Assembly (NCBI GenBank): GCA_030613505.1
Contig: JAUWLW010000009.1
Location: 5,353 to 69,352, forward strand
Direction: 5' to 3'
DNA: 64,000 nucleotides
From: Candidatus Zixiibacteriota bacterium
GTDB taxonomy: Bacteria; RBG-13-66-14; B26-G2; WVWN01
Part shown: positions 51,768-59,981 of the stretch, in pieces
Position numbering within the stretch: position 1 is the first letter of the stretch
Layout: each line of letters begins with the position of its first letter
Position numbers and translations under genes: made by a program
Notes under the pieces: generated by a model
What the model saw: only the letters and a program-made list of their open reading frames with translations
Told to the model about the DNA's origin: nothing
Database searches by the model: none

Positions 51768-51792
51768 AAAAAGGGCGGCCGCGAGGCCGCCC
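51768..51792 (-). terminator. Terminator of the zinc-ribbon/barrel gene at 51824-52624
   Basis: Minus strand GGGCGGCC (51792-51785) and GGCCGCCC (51780-51773) with a TCGC loop, then five T residues (51772-51768). Lies only a few bases from the nadB promoter. Confidence 0.9.
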
Positions 51793-51823
51793 TAGGGAAT
51801 GCCGGTTTCGCAGCGATTAAACG

Positions 51824-52624
51824 CTACAACGTAATACGTATGCCGCCTTCGAAGACAAACGCGGTTCTAATTTCCTGATCTTCCTCGATTCCCCGGTACT
51901 CCCCGCCGCCGAAGAAGATTAAAGTGGTCCAATCGAAATACGGTACGAAGCGGCTCTCGGCGATCCTTACGTCGAGACCGCCCCCGGGCCGGACGTACCA
52001 CCGTTCGATTGTTTCCGAATACCAACGGGTGAGTTCGTAGTCTTCGTACGCGTAGCCAAACCCAACGGTAGCGTGCGGTTTTAAGAAATACGACCGCGAG
52101 TAGGGTATTATATAAGGCCTTAATTCCAAGCCGACCAAGAAACCCAAACCATCCCCGTGGAAAAAACCTGATAGTTCCGGCCCGAATGCGAAATAGTCGC
52201 TGACGTTAAAGACAAGGTCCGCGGTTGGGGCCACGCAGGTTCTACTACCGAACCAACCGCCTACCCCCAACGATAGCGTAAGTAGGCTGCGTTCCCAACG
52301 ACTTTCCGCGGGTCGCGTTTCTGCTATTTCGGTTAACCTAAACCGGCAATACGCGCAATAGACGTCGCCCTGCTCGGTTTTTTCGCCGCATTTAGGACAG
52401 TAGTTATAATCCGTCCTTAACTCCGGTAGTTTTTTACCGCAATTCGCGCAATAAATCGCGCCCGTCGCGTTTTTCGCGCCGCACGCGGGGCACGTTTGGG
52501 TTTCGTCTGCGGCGGCCGTTAATGTAAGCGCTTTGGCTTCAGTACTGGCGGATCCCGGCGCGAAAGCCCCGAAGCAGGTTAAACAAACTGTTGTTACGAA
52601 TAGTAATAGCGTCTTCGTATTCAC
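51824..52624 (-). CDS. Secreted double zinc-ribbon protein with outer-membrane-like C-terminal domain
   Basis: A 266-residue protein. GTG at 52624 is chosen as GGAGG is 6 bases upstream; the N-terminus NTKTLLLFVTTVCLTCFGAF is a signal-peptide-like hydrophobic segment. Two C4 zinc-ribbon-type motifs follow: CPACGAKNATGAIYCANCG near residue 45, and CPKCGEKTEQGDVYCAYC near residue 76. The second half resembles a small beta-barrel (for example LTLSLGVGGWFGSRT, RPYIIPYSRSYFLKPHATVG), ending in FEGGIRITL. Zinc ribbons normally sit in the cytoplasm, so an exported pair is unusual. Function unknown. Terminator directly after. Confidence 0.75.
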   Translation of the reverse strand: MNTKTLLLFVTTVCLTCFGAFAPGSASTEAKALTLTAAADETQTCPACGAKNATGAIYCANCGKKLPELRTDYNYCPKCGEKTEQGDVYCAYCRFRLTEIAETRPAESRWERSLLTLSLGVGGWFGSRTCVAPTADLVFNVSDYFAFGPELSGFFHGDGLGFLVGLELRPYIIPYSRSYFLKPHATVGFGYAYEDYELTRWYSETIERWYVRPGGGLDVRIAESRFVPYFDWTTLIFFGGGEYRGIEEDQEIRTAFVFEGGIRITL

Positions 52625-52741
52625 GTACACCCTCCGTATCTTTTTGTATTGAAGTACCTTGGAGGAGTTACACAACCTCCGACGTTATACGCCGCAGTCC
52701 CGGTTGTGGAACCCTTATCCTATCGCCCGCATAAAACCCCT

Positions 52742-53532
52742 TTAGAAGCTAAATAGCGGGACCTCTATTTTAACGGCGAATCTTTCCCGTTCCAAGGATC
52801 TCCGGGCGCATGGCAAACGTATTTGAGTATCGTCGTCATGGCCCGGACGCGACGCGTAGACCGGCTCGGTTTTGACCGCGAGGCCGACGATAAACACAAC
52901 TAAACCCCCAGGCACATAACGCCGCCCGCGATATAAATCGCCTTCGAATCTTCGCCGATACCCAAGGCCGTGATGCCGGGGCCGATTACGAGCCACATCA
53001 CGAGGCCGGCAACCCACAATCCCGTCCTCGCGTGGCCCGGCTCGATCATCGTCCCCTTGGGGATATAACCTCTCCCCGGTACGTAAACCAATTCCAGTTC
53101 GGCGGTTCGGGCCCCGGCGGCGGAGAAGCCGTACCCGCAATCGCCGCAGAACCTCGCCCCCTTCTCGTTGACGAAACCGCACGTAGGGCACACCCTTGCG
53201 TACGTTAAGCCTGCGTCGGACGCACCCGTTCCTTTATTCGTTCCGCATTGCGAACAGTATTTCGCGTCGGCCGGGTTTACGTAGCGGCAGTTAACGCACG
53301 TCCAAGTCTCTCCGGCCGCGGCGACGTCGGATATCCCCGCCAATATCTCGTCGTACGTAATTTGCGCGTACGTCAGCGGATCGTATTCGATTATGGGGAG
53401 TTCTTCGGTGACTGTCGCCCCGCGCTCTTCGCTGAGACGGTTCCACGGTACGGCCCACGCGATATTAGCCCACAAAAGCGCTGACGCAAGGATAAGAACG
53501 AACGCGCCGTTAACCTTTAAAATGCGACCCAT
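52742..53532 (-). CDS. Secreted double zinc-ribbon membrane protein, frameshifted at a G5 run
   Basis: The first frame (53532-52900) codes for 210 residues: signal-like N-terminus (AFVLILASALLWANIAWAVP), two zinc ribbons (CVNCRYVNPADAKYCSQCG and CPTCGFVNEKGARFCGDCG), then a hydrophobic segment (LWVAGLVMWLVIGP) and a truncated one ending VMCLGV-stop. In the -1 frame the second hydrophobic segment continues (LVVFIVGLAV) and about 50 more residues run to a stop at 52742, ending FAVKIEVPLFSF. The break is at GGGGG (minus strand, 52909-52905); one extra G, or -1 slippage, restores a protein of about 263 residues. Either sequence error, phase variation or a dead gene. Confidence 0.7.
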
Positions 53533-53576
53533 CCAAGTAGCCTCCTCTCTAAATAAACTAATTTCGTAATTATTTC

Positions 53577-53605
53577 AAAATACCTAACACTCTTCCGAAT
53601 GTCAA
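53577..53605 (-). promoter_or_regulatory. Promoter of the frameshifted zinc-ribbon gene
   Basis: Minus strand TTGACA (53605-53600), 17 bases, TATTTT (53582-53577). gaggagg lies about 8 bases before the ATG at 53532. Confidence 0.65.
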
Positions 53606-53739
53606 GAACTTTCCTATATATGATACGTTTTGTTAAGATTGAGGGGGGTGTTAAGCGGTATTCTCGGTTTAATGGCTGTAGCGTTTCGAAAACTTCGCGT
53701 CGAAGACCTCCGGCCGATGTGGCTTCCGTAATATTCCAT

Positions 53740-53768
53740 AAAAGAACGGGCGGCCTCGCGGCCGCCCG
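53740..53768 (-). terminator. Terminator of the 53794-54780 barrel gene
   Basis: Minus strand CGGGCGGCC (53768-53760) and GGCCGCCCG (53755-53747), loop GCGA, then TTCTTTTA. Confidence 0.85.
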
Positions 53769-53793
53769 AAAGAACGATTGCGCGTACGGGGTG

Positions 53794-54780
53794 CTACAAA
53801 TTAATGAATCCGCCGTACGTGAGCGTGATGTACATACCCTGCGGCGAGTTGTTGCCCATTACCGGGTACATAAACTTCAAACCGAGGGCGCTGCTTTCGT
53901 CGAGCTGATATTTCGGGTAAAGGCCCAGGTATAGGGTCGAGTGGTCTACGCCTTCGGGTTTGGGCTCCGTTTCCGGCCAGTTATCCGGGTACGCGAGATC
54001 GTCCTTCATCGACATCTCGTAACCGATGGGCACGTAGATCTGGAAAGCCTGGTCGCGGCTAACGGCAATACCCGGCTCGGCGTGCAGATATATCATCAAG
54101 CCCGGCGTGACGTCGTAGTCTCTCCAATCGAGTTCGGGAAAGGGTCCTGGTTTGACTATTACGTAGTCTGCAACAGTTTTCTTCATGCGGTAGCGGAAGC
54201 CGGCCTGGCCGCTCATTACGAACTTCGTCGATTCGCCGTACTTGCCGGCGACGAGCGCCACGTCGATATCCATTTGGTCGTCGCCCAGGTTGGGTTTTTC
54301 GTCCTTGTAGTCTACTTTGCCGACCGGAATCTTAACGGCTAAGCGGGGCCCGAGGTAGAAGTCGGTGGCCGTTTCCCAAAGGCCGCGGGCTTTGACCCAG
54401 ATGTCGCCTAGTCCCATGGCGTTTACGGTTTTCTCCTCGGTTGTACCGGGTTTCCAAGTCTCGCTCGGCCGTAGAATCTGGAGCGTGACGTCCGCCATGA
54501 TGTGCTCGTTAAACGCGTAGCCGACGTCGAGCGGGACGAGGAGTGCGTTGGGTTTGCTCTTCCAATCGTCGCTATCGCCGGCGTCGTCGAAGCCTTTACT
54601 AGCCGCCCAGTACCCGGCGCCGGCGTTAATGTGGAGCGTTTCGGGTACGATGGGCAGGCCGCCCGGGTCAATGGAGATGAGGCCGTCGTACGGTGCGTAT
54701 TCCGGCATGGTGTAGCCGAAGGCCGCGCCCACGGCTATAAAGGGTACGGCTGACAGTAGAACTAAGCGCGATAATTTCAT
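53794..54780 (-). CDS. Outer-membrane channel-like barrel protein
   Basis: A 328-residue protein with signal peptide (MKLSRLVLLSAVPFIAVGAAFG). Strand-like alternation throughout with conserved-looking stretches LGDIWVKARGLWE, RLAVKIPVGKVDY and FRYRMKKTVADY, ending TLTYGGFINL. It resembles the putative meta-pathway phenol-degradation/transporter-type barrels, but I see no diagnostic motif. ATG at 54780 with GGAGGAAAGC upstream; an upstream in-frame ATG at 54849 adds an unlikely non-signal extension. Strong promoter at 54821-54849. Confidence 0.8.
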   Translation of the reverse strand: MKLSRLVLLSAVPFIAVGAAFGYTMPEYAPYDGLISIDPGGLPIVPETLHINAGAGYWAASKGFDDAGDSDDWKSKPNALLVPLDVGYAFNEHIMADVTLQILRPSETWKPGTTEEKTVNAMGLGDIWVKARGLWETATDFYLGPRLAVKIPVGKVDYKDEKPNLGDDQMDIDVALVAGKYGESTKFVMSGQAGFRYRMKKTVADYVIVKPGPFPELDWRDYDVTPGLMIYLHAEPGIAVSRDQAFQIYVPIGYEMSMKDDLAYPDNWPETEPKPEGVDHSTLYLGLYPKYQLDESSALGLKFMYPVMGNNSPQGMYITLTYGGFINL

Positions 54781-54820
54781 GCTTTCCTCCTTCTCGTTTG
54801 AGGTTAGCTTTCTTACGGAC

Positions 54821-54849
54821 ATATTATGAAATCGATTGCTTAAAAGCAA
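54821..54849 (-). promoter_or_regulatory. Promoter of the 54780 barrel gene
   Basis: Minus strand TTGCTT (54849-54844), 17 bases, TAATAT (54826-54821). Confidence 0.6.
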
Positions 54850-54898
54850 GTTTTTTTTAGGTTAAAATCCGCGGCGGCGTGCGGCCCGCCGAAAAGCC

Positions 54899-54927
54899 TT
54901 GACATGGAAGCTATACGTTATTAGAAT
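54899..54927 (+). promoter_or_regulatory. Promoter of the BMP-lipoprotein operon
   Basis: TTGACA (54899-54904), 17 bases, TAGAAT (54922-54927). Confidence 0.75.
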
Positions 54928-54933
54928 TTAAGG

Positions 54934-55051
54934 CGCTGGCTGGCGTGCGCGGCTGTTAATAATTAGCGAGTTTCGGTTGTTTCAAGCGAACGCAAACGGT
55001 AAAAAACGACCGTCCTACGACGGGTTTTTTTTTCGCGGGTAGTATCCGAAC
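54934..55051 (+). promoter_or_regulatory. Terminator-containing leader of the BMP-lipoprotein gene
   Basis: The ~118-base leader holds an intrinsic terminator, CCGTC (55010-55014), loop CTAC, GACGG (55019-55023), G and nine T residues (55025-55033), ending 18 bases before the GTG. Upstream CGGTTGT (54974-54980) can pair with ACGACCG (55006-55012, one U-G), and ACGGT (54996-55000) with ACCGT (55009-55013). Either pairing excludes the terminator. No plus-strand gene precedes it, so it looks like an attenuator or riboswitch; the ligand is unknown. Confidence 0.55.
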
Positions 55052-56035
55052 GTGTCGACAATAACGAAGGTAATTTTCGTCTCGTTCGCGGCTGCGGCCT
55101 TGATCGGTTGCGGCCGCGGCGCGCGCGACGCGGAGTGCTTCGACGTAGCGGTAGTGATGGACGCCGGCGGCTTGGGGGATAAGGGAAAAAACGACATGGT
55201 CTGGCGGGGGTGCCAGCGTTTCGCGGAGGAGAGCGGCGTCGCGGCCAGGGTTGGTAGCTACGAACCCGTTACGGAGGCCGAAGGTCGCGCGTACCTACGC
55301 GAAGCGAGCGATGGCGGCGCCGACGTAATAATCGTCGCGGCCCCGATATGGGAGGATTACGTCCACGGCTTGGCCCGAGAATACCCCCGTATAGTTTACG
55401 TCGTCGTGGACGGCGAGAGAGGCGCGTCCAACGTTAAGTCGTTGAGCTTTCCGGCCGCCGACGCCGGGTACTTGATGGGGGTGGCCGCCGCGGCCGCGGT
55501 CCCGGCGGGGAATTACGCGTTCCTGGGGGGTCGTAAAGACGCCTCCACCGAGAAACTTGCCGGCGGGTACCGCAAGGGGATTATGTCCGAGAACCCGTCG
55601 TCGGCGGTAGCCGTGGTTTATGCCGGCGACGATTTCGCCGCCCCGGTCGCACGCGGTCGGGTTCGCGCCCTCGCGGGGGAGCTTTTCGACGACGGCGCCG
55701 CGGTGATTTTCGCCGCCGCGGGCGTGGCCAACGCCGACGTCGCCGCTGTCGCCAAAGAAAGGGATAAACTATTAATCGGTTACGAGTCGAATCAGAATTA
55801 CCTCGAGCCGGGATACGTCATAACGTCGTTGAATATCAGGTGGGATAACGTCGTATTCGAGGAGCTGCGCAAAACCGCGTCCGGCGATTTCAAAGGGGGC
55901 GAGCGCGAGATCAGCATCGCGAGCGAGCACATCTCTTATCCCATCGACGACAACAACCGCTCGTTAATCCCGGCCGAAGCGGTGCGAAAAATAGAGGCCG
56001 CGCGCCAGCGGCTGGCGGCCGGGACGGTTGAGTAG
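55052..56035 (+). CDS. BMP/PnrA-family substrate-binding lipoprotein
   Basis: A 327-residue lipoprotein (lipobox ALIGC, Cys about 20). The family opening VVMDAGGLGDKGKNDMVWRG with its 'D.G...DKG.N' binding loop is clear; PAADAGYLMGVAAAAA and GYESNQNYLEPGYVITSLN near residue 245 follow. BMP proteins bind nucleosides (for example PnrA, guanosine-type ligands) for ABC import. No permease or ATPase is adjacent, so it may feed a distant transporter or act as a sensor. GTG start. Preceded by a regulatory leader; the QueG-like gene begins 11 bases later. Confidence 0.9.
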   Translation: MSTITKVIFVSFAAAALIGCGRGARDAECFDVAVVMDAGGLGDKGKNDMVWRGCQRFAEESGVAARVGSYEPVTEAEGRAYLREASDGGADVIIVAAPIWEDYVHGLAREYPRIVYVVVDGERGASNVKSLSFPAADAGYLMGVAAAAAVPAGNYAFLGGRKDASTEKLAGGYRKGIMSENPSSAVAVVYAGDDFAAPVARGRVRALAGELFDDGAAVIFAAAGVANADVAAVAKERDKLLIGYESNQNYLEPGYVITSLNIRWDNVVFEELRKTASGDFKGGEREISIASEHISYPIDDNNRSLIPAEAVRKIEAARQRLAAGTVE

Positions 56036-56046
56036 AGCGGTTTCCC

Positions 56047-56718
56047 GTGGCGGCGACGAAAGGCGTGGATATAGCCGGGTCCGAGGTGGAAGGGGTAGCC
56101 CGGGACGGCGGCGCGGCTCTCGTCGGCGTCGCTGCGGTAGGCGGCGGCGTACCCGGCGAGTTCGCCGGTTTCCCGCGGGCCGTTGTGGCGGCGGTGCCTT
56201 TATCGCGGGGCGTGGTAGCGACGTGCGTAACGGCGCCGACGCGTATCTATGCGTATCATTATCGCGTCGTGAACGCCGTCCTCGACAACGTCGCGTGCCG
56301 GCTGGCGTCGTTTTTGGAAAGCAGCGGTTATGCGACGTTGGCCGTTCCGGCGTCGCAAATTGTCGACAGGGACCGCGTCGTCGGCTCGGTAAGCCATCCC
56401 CGCCTGGCGCAGCTCGCCGGGCTTGGATTTATAGGCCGCCACAACTTGCTCGTTACGCCGCGGTTCGGCGCCGCGGTGCGGCTGGTAAGCGTTTTCACGA
56501 ACGCGCCGCTCGAAGCGGACGAACCGGCCGCGGGCGGTTGCGGCGATTGCGACGCGTGCCGGCTCGCGTGCCCGGCGGGCGCCGTAGGCGAGGGGCCGGA
56601 GCTTTGGGACCGCGCCCGTTGCCTCGAGAAGTTGCGCGATTTTAAAAAGCGGATTACGAACCAGTACATATGCGGCGTATGCGTCCGCGTGTGCACCGGC
56701 GCCGGGGCCATTTTTTGA
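56047..56718 (+). CDS. QueG-like 4Fe-4S double-cluster protein
   Basis: A 223-residue protein. SHPRLAQLAGLGFIGRHNLL near 114 and VTPRFGAAVRLVSVFTNAPL near 136 are QueG-like signatures. Eight cysteines for two [4Fe-4S] clusters are in CGDCDACRLACP, the later RCLEK Cys and CGVCVRVC. It is far shorter than QueG (about 350), and lacks a clear corrinoid domain, while QueH is encoded elsewhere in the window; so it is not assigned to queuosine. Related short proteins of the epoxyqueuosine-reductase type act on unknown substrates. GTG start 11 bases after the BMP gene. Confidence 0.8.
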   Translation: MAATKGVDIAGSEVEGVARDGGAALVGVAAVGGGVPGEFAGFPRAVVAAVPLSRGVVATCVTAPTRIYAYHYRVVNAVLDNVACRLASFLESSGYATLAVPASQIVDRDRVVGSVSHPRLAQLAGLGFIGRHNLLVTPRFGAAVRLVSVFTNAPLEADEPAAGGCGDCDACRLACPAGAVGEGPELWDRARCLEKLRDFKKRITNQYICGVCVRVCTGAGAIF

Positions 56719-56721
56719 TGT

Positions 56722-58197
56722 ATGTCTCCTGAGACCGCCATCGCAGGGCAAAGGATTTACCACCGCGTCGTCGGCATCGTCAAACTGGTGGTGGATTTCC
56801 TACTGCTCAATCTCTCGACCTTGGTCGTCCTCTTATTTCAGGAAAGGATATTGGGGGTGGCCGATTTCTTGCGCGAGCCGATGTCCGATCCCGCCGTCGG
56901 CCAATTCTTCGGCCTGGCCACCTACCTCAAAGTCTCCCTGGTCTATAGTTTCGTGACCGTCGCGGTTTTTTTCAACCGCGGTTTGTACGTCCGCCAACGT
57001 TCGATGGCGCGGCTCGACGAGCTATACCTCGTAATGAAATCGCTGATCATCTCGGCCTTTTTGATGATGGCGATTTCGGTTTTATTTCCCCAACTGCCGT
57101 ATGCCCGCGCTATTATCGTAAGCAATTTTTTCCTGAGCCTCGTCCTCATCGACCTATGGCGCATCACTTTGCGTAAAGTCGTAGGTTTTCTCGCGGAACG
57201 CGGCGTGGGGTTGATACGCGCCGTAATCTACGGCGCCGGTAAGAGCGGTCGTATACTCTCCAATCAAATCAAATTGCACTCCGAGTTCGGTTATTCCATT
57301 GTGGGCTATATAGACGACGACCCGGCCAAGAAGGGCCAAGTCTACGAAGACATCGGGGTTCTGGGGGCGTTTGAGAAGCTACCCGAAATTATAGTCTCCC
57401 ACGACGTCGACGAAGTTTTGGTGGCTATTCCCTCCGCGGCGCACCGCCATCTGCTGCACGTCGTCTTCGAGCTTCGCGAGAGGCGGATACCGTTTATGGT
57501 TATCGCCGACCTCTTCGAGCTGGTAACGCGCCGCGTCTCCGTAATGCAAATCGGCTCCATCCCCCTCTTGCGCTTGTGGCGCTCGCCGCTCGAGGGCTGG
57601 CAGGGATACATAAAACGGGCCATAGACATCGCGGGGGCCCTCGCCGGCATTATTATATTTTTACCTTTTTGGCTTTTGATAATTATACTCATAAAGCTCG
57701 ACTCCAGAGGCCCCATGTTCTACCGCCAGGAGCGCCTGGGTAAGGGCGGCCGGCCGTTCAAAATTTTCAAGTTCCGCTCCATGGTCGTCGGCGCCGACGA
57801 AATGCTGCCGGAGCTCGCCGAGTTCAACGAGATGGACGGGCCTATATTCAAGATTAAAAAGGACCCGCGCATCACCCACGTTGGGCGCCTATTGCGCAAG
57901 TTTAGCATCGACGAGTTCCCTCAGCTTATCAACGTTTTGAAGGGGGATATGTCGCTTGTGGGGCCGCGGCCCCCTATACCGGATGAGGTCGAGGAATACG
58001 AGCGTTGGCAGATGAAGCGCTTGACGGTCCCGCAAGGCGTCACTGGCTTGTGGCAGGTCAGCGGCCGCAACCTGTTAACGTTCGAGGAGATGGTCCGCCT
58101 CGACATTTATTACATCGAGAACTGGTCGCTGTGGCTCGACCTCAAGCTCCTCCTCAAGACGATCCCGGTGGTGGTTTTGATGCGGGGGGCTTATTAA
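56722..58197 (+). CDS. Polyprenyl-phosphate sugar-phosphate transferase (WcaJ/WbaP type)
   Basis: A 491-residue membrane enzyme that starts polysaccharide repeat units by moving a hexose-1-phosphate from a nucleotide sugar to undecaprenyl phosphate. About four N-terminal hydrophobic segments, a CoA-binding-like domain (VIYGAGKSGRILSNQ) and the C-terminal catalytic domain: KRAIDIAGALAGIIIF, FYRQERLGKGGRPFKIFKFR, KFSIDEFPQLINVLKGDMSL, and VGPRPPIPDEVE. Starts 3 bases after the QueG-like gene and ends with a terminator. It adjoins the glycan operon at 58241-62822, convergent to it. Confidence 0.94.
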   Translation: MSPETAIAGQRIYHRVVGIVKLVVDFLLLNLSTLVVLLFQERILGVADFLREPMSDPAVGQFFGLATYLKVSLVYSFVTVAVFFNRGLYVRQRSMARLDELYLVMKSLIISAFLMMAISVLFPQLPYARAIIVSNFFLSLVLIDLWRITLRKVVGFLAERGVGLIRAVIYGAGKSGRILSNQIKLHSEFGYSIVGYIDDDPAKKGQVYEDIGVLGAFEKLPEIIVSHDVDEVLVAIPSAAHRHLLHVVFELRERRIPFMVIADLFELVTRRVSVMQIGSIPLLRLWRSPLEGWQGYIKRAIDIAGALAGIIIFLPFWLLIIILIKLDSRGPMFYRQERLGKGGRPFKIFKFRSMVVGADEMLPELAEFNEMDGPIFKIKKDPRITHVGRLLRKFSIDEFPQLINVLKGDMSLVGPRPPIPDEVEEYERWQMKRLTVPQGVTGLWQVSGRNLLTFEEMVRLDIYYIENWSLWLDLKLLLKTIPVVVLMRGAY

Positions 58198-58220
58198 ACC
58201 TCTGCTGTTTTTAATTTTAA

Positions 58221-58242
58221 CCCGCCTGGCGGCGGGTTTTTT
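58221..58242 (+). terminator. Terminator after the sugar-phosphate transferase gene
   Basis: CCCGCC (58221-58226), loop TGGC, GGCGGG (58231-58236) and six T residues (58237-58242). Confidence 0.9.
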
Positions 58243-59224
58243 ATTGCGTTTGAATATCTTTAGCGGAGGGCCCGTCCCGTGCCGCGCGGGCCTCCGTTTT
58301 CGAGCCGGCGCCCGCGGCCGCCGCCGCCAGGAGGAGTTCCGCCGCCACCGCGACTATCCGGCTCGCCACCGCCAGGAACGCCGCGTCGCCCGGCGGCATG
58401 TAACGCTGCAGCAGTATTACGAGCAAACCTTCTCGCACACCCAGGCCCGAGGGCGCGAAGACGGCGACGTACCCTAGGACCGCGGCCGCGACGTACGCCG
58501 CCCCCACTTGGGCCGCCGCGGCCGCCCCGAGCGGGACGAAGGCCGCGGCGAAGAACGCGAAGAAGACGCCGAGCGAGACACAATAGGCCGCGTACGCGAG
58601 GGCGAACGCCGCCGACCCGCGCCGGCCTATGAACATCTCCGTCCCTAATTCCCCCAGCCGCATCTTTTTAAGGGGCCATGCGAGGAGGCGTCGCAGGACC
58701 GCCGGTTGGATTAACATAGCGAGCGCTAAGGCCCCCGCCGCGGCGAGCCCGAGCCCTGCCCAAGAGAACGCGCCCGTCAAGAGAGCCGCCGCCAAAGCGA
58801 GCGCTACCGCCACGCCGCCGACGGCGGCGAAGACGTTCTCGTAGGCCACCGCGAGCGCGGCCGTCAACCGCGGAACGCCCCGCCGTTCGTACATGTATAT
58901 TTTACCGACGATGACCGCGAAGCGGCCCGGGACGTACCGGCCGAGGAGGCTGTAGAAGAAGGGGCGGAGGCCGGCGCGAAAGCTGAGGCGGTACCCGACG
59001 CGGCGCAGTACGGCCAGCGAGACCTTGTAGAGGTAGAAGTACGAGCCGAGCAGCGCGAGGGCGGCGGCGACGAGTGAACCCGCTCGCGGCGGCTGCCAAC
59101 CCGCCCGTACGTCCGGCCAATTGTCGACCAGCACTTTTCCGACGAAGAAGACGGCCGCGGCGACGAGTATTAATTTAGCCGCCGTCCAAAGGGCCCGCCG
59201 CCAACTGCGGTTATTAGTTGTCAT
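58241..59224 (-). CDS. LPG-synthase-like/UPF0104 membrane protein (flippase-like)
   Basis: A 327-residue polytopic protein, about eight hydrophobic segments. FYSLLGRYVPGRFAVIVGKIYMYERRGVP near residue 88-115 and VFAPSGLGVREGLLVILLQRYMP near 255-280 are signatures of the UPF0104/MprF-N group, whose members flip or transfer lipid-linked molecules. Overlaps the upstream methyltransferase by 11 bases and is the last gene of the glycan operon. An inferred role is moving lipid-linked glycan or glycolipid across the membrane. Confidence 0.85.
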   Translation of the reverse strand: MTTNNRSWRRALWTAAKLILVAAAVFFVGKVLVDNWPDVRAGWQPPRAGSLVAAALALLGSYFYLYKVSLAVLRRVGYRLSFRAGLRPFFYSLLGRYVPGRFAVIVGKIYMYERRGVPRLTAALAVAYENVFAAVGGVAVALALAAALLTGAFSWAGLGLAAAGALALAMLIQPAVLRRLLAWPLKKMRLGELGTEMFIGRRGSAAFALAYAAYCVSLGVFFAFFAAAFVPLGAAAAAQVGAAYVAAAVLGYVAVFAPSGLGVREGLLVILLQRYMPPGDAAFLAVASRIVAVAAELLLAAAAAGAGSKTEARAARDGPSAKDIQTQ

Positions 59225-59981
59225 GTTCTCGCCGCCGGAGTATAAATATCCTCGTCGGCGCGGCCGCGGGTACGACGCGGGTCAAGGCCGCCAGTAAACG
59301 CCGGAGCGGCCGCCACCGCGGCACGACGTCGTCCGCGGCGAATTTACGGGGGTCCGCGACCAACGCGGCTGTGTATTCCCGCACGCCGAACGGCTCAAGT
59401 AATTGAAAGAGTTTACGGTAGCTCAAAAGGTCCACGTCGTATTCCTCGGCCCGCCCGGCCGCGCGTAAATACGCGTTCGCGGCGCGCCGCGGCAGCCAGG
59501 AGAGGAACGGCAAATGGTAGTGAGGCTCGAGTAATTGGTACTTGCCGGCCGCCGCTAAGTAAACCACGGCGTTCGGCTTGAGCAGGCGGCGGACTTCGGC
59601 GAAGAACGTCCCGACGTCGCGGACGTGCTCGTAGACGTGGTTGACGATTATCAAATCGAAAGCGCCGTCGTCGAAAGGAAGGCGCGGCGACGCGTGGCGT
59701 ACGAATTCAAGGTTGGAGTAACGGAAGCGGCGCGCGGCGTCGATAGCGACGGCGTCGACGTCCAGGCCGACGAAGCCGGCCGCGAGCTTGGCGAGGTACG
59801 CGGTTATCACGCCCGGGCCGCAGCCGAGGTCAAGGCCTCGTAGCCCGGGCCAGGGCGCGGGCCCCAGCTCGGCTTCCAGCACCCGCCTTATCTTGCGGCC
59901 TTTACGTACGCCCCGTCGGACGTCGGCCAGCCGCGCCAGCCTTTCGGGAGGGGACGCGTAGCCGGCCGCCTCGCCGTTCAT
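59214..59981 (-). CDS. Class I SAM-dependent methyltransferase
   Basis: A 255-residue enzyme. GLDLGCGPGVITAYLAKLA is SAM motif I near residue 50, FDDGAFDLIIVNHVYEHV near 105, LLKPNAVVYLAAAGK near 145. The 'NHVYEHVRD' feature is typical of Methyltransf_11 type enzymes in polysaccharide clusters that methylate sugars or lipid carriers. The ATG at 59981 overlaps the stop of the upstream methyltransferase (ATGA). Starts upstream of that are less likely. Confidence 0.88.
   Translation of the reverse strand: MNGEAAGYASPPERLARLADVRRGVRKGRKIRRVLEAELGPAPWPGLRGLDLGCGPGVITAYLAKLAAGFVGLDVDAVAIDAARRFRYSNLEFVRHASPRLPFDDGAFDLIIVNHVYEHVRDVGTFFAEVRRLLKPNAVVYLAAAGKYQLLEPHYHLPFLSWLPRRAANAYLRAAGRAEEYDVDLLSYRKLFQLLEPFGVREYTAALVADPRKFAADDVVPRWRPLRRLLAALTRVVPAAAPTRIFILRRREHDN

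Noticed and set aside
54960-55035. preQ1-I riboswitch reading of the BMP leader
   Set aside because: The A-rich stretch and CGGTTG/CGACCG pairing are suggestive, but the required loop between the two stems is missing, so I keep it as an unclassified leader.
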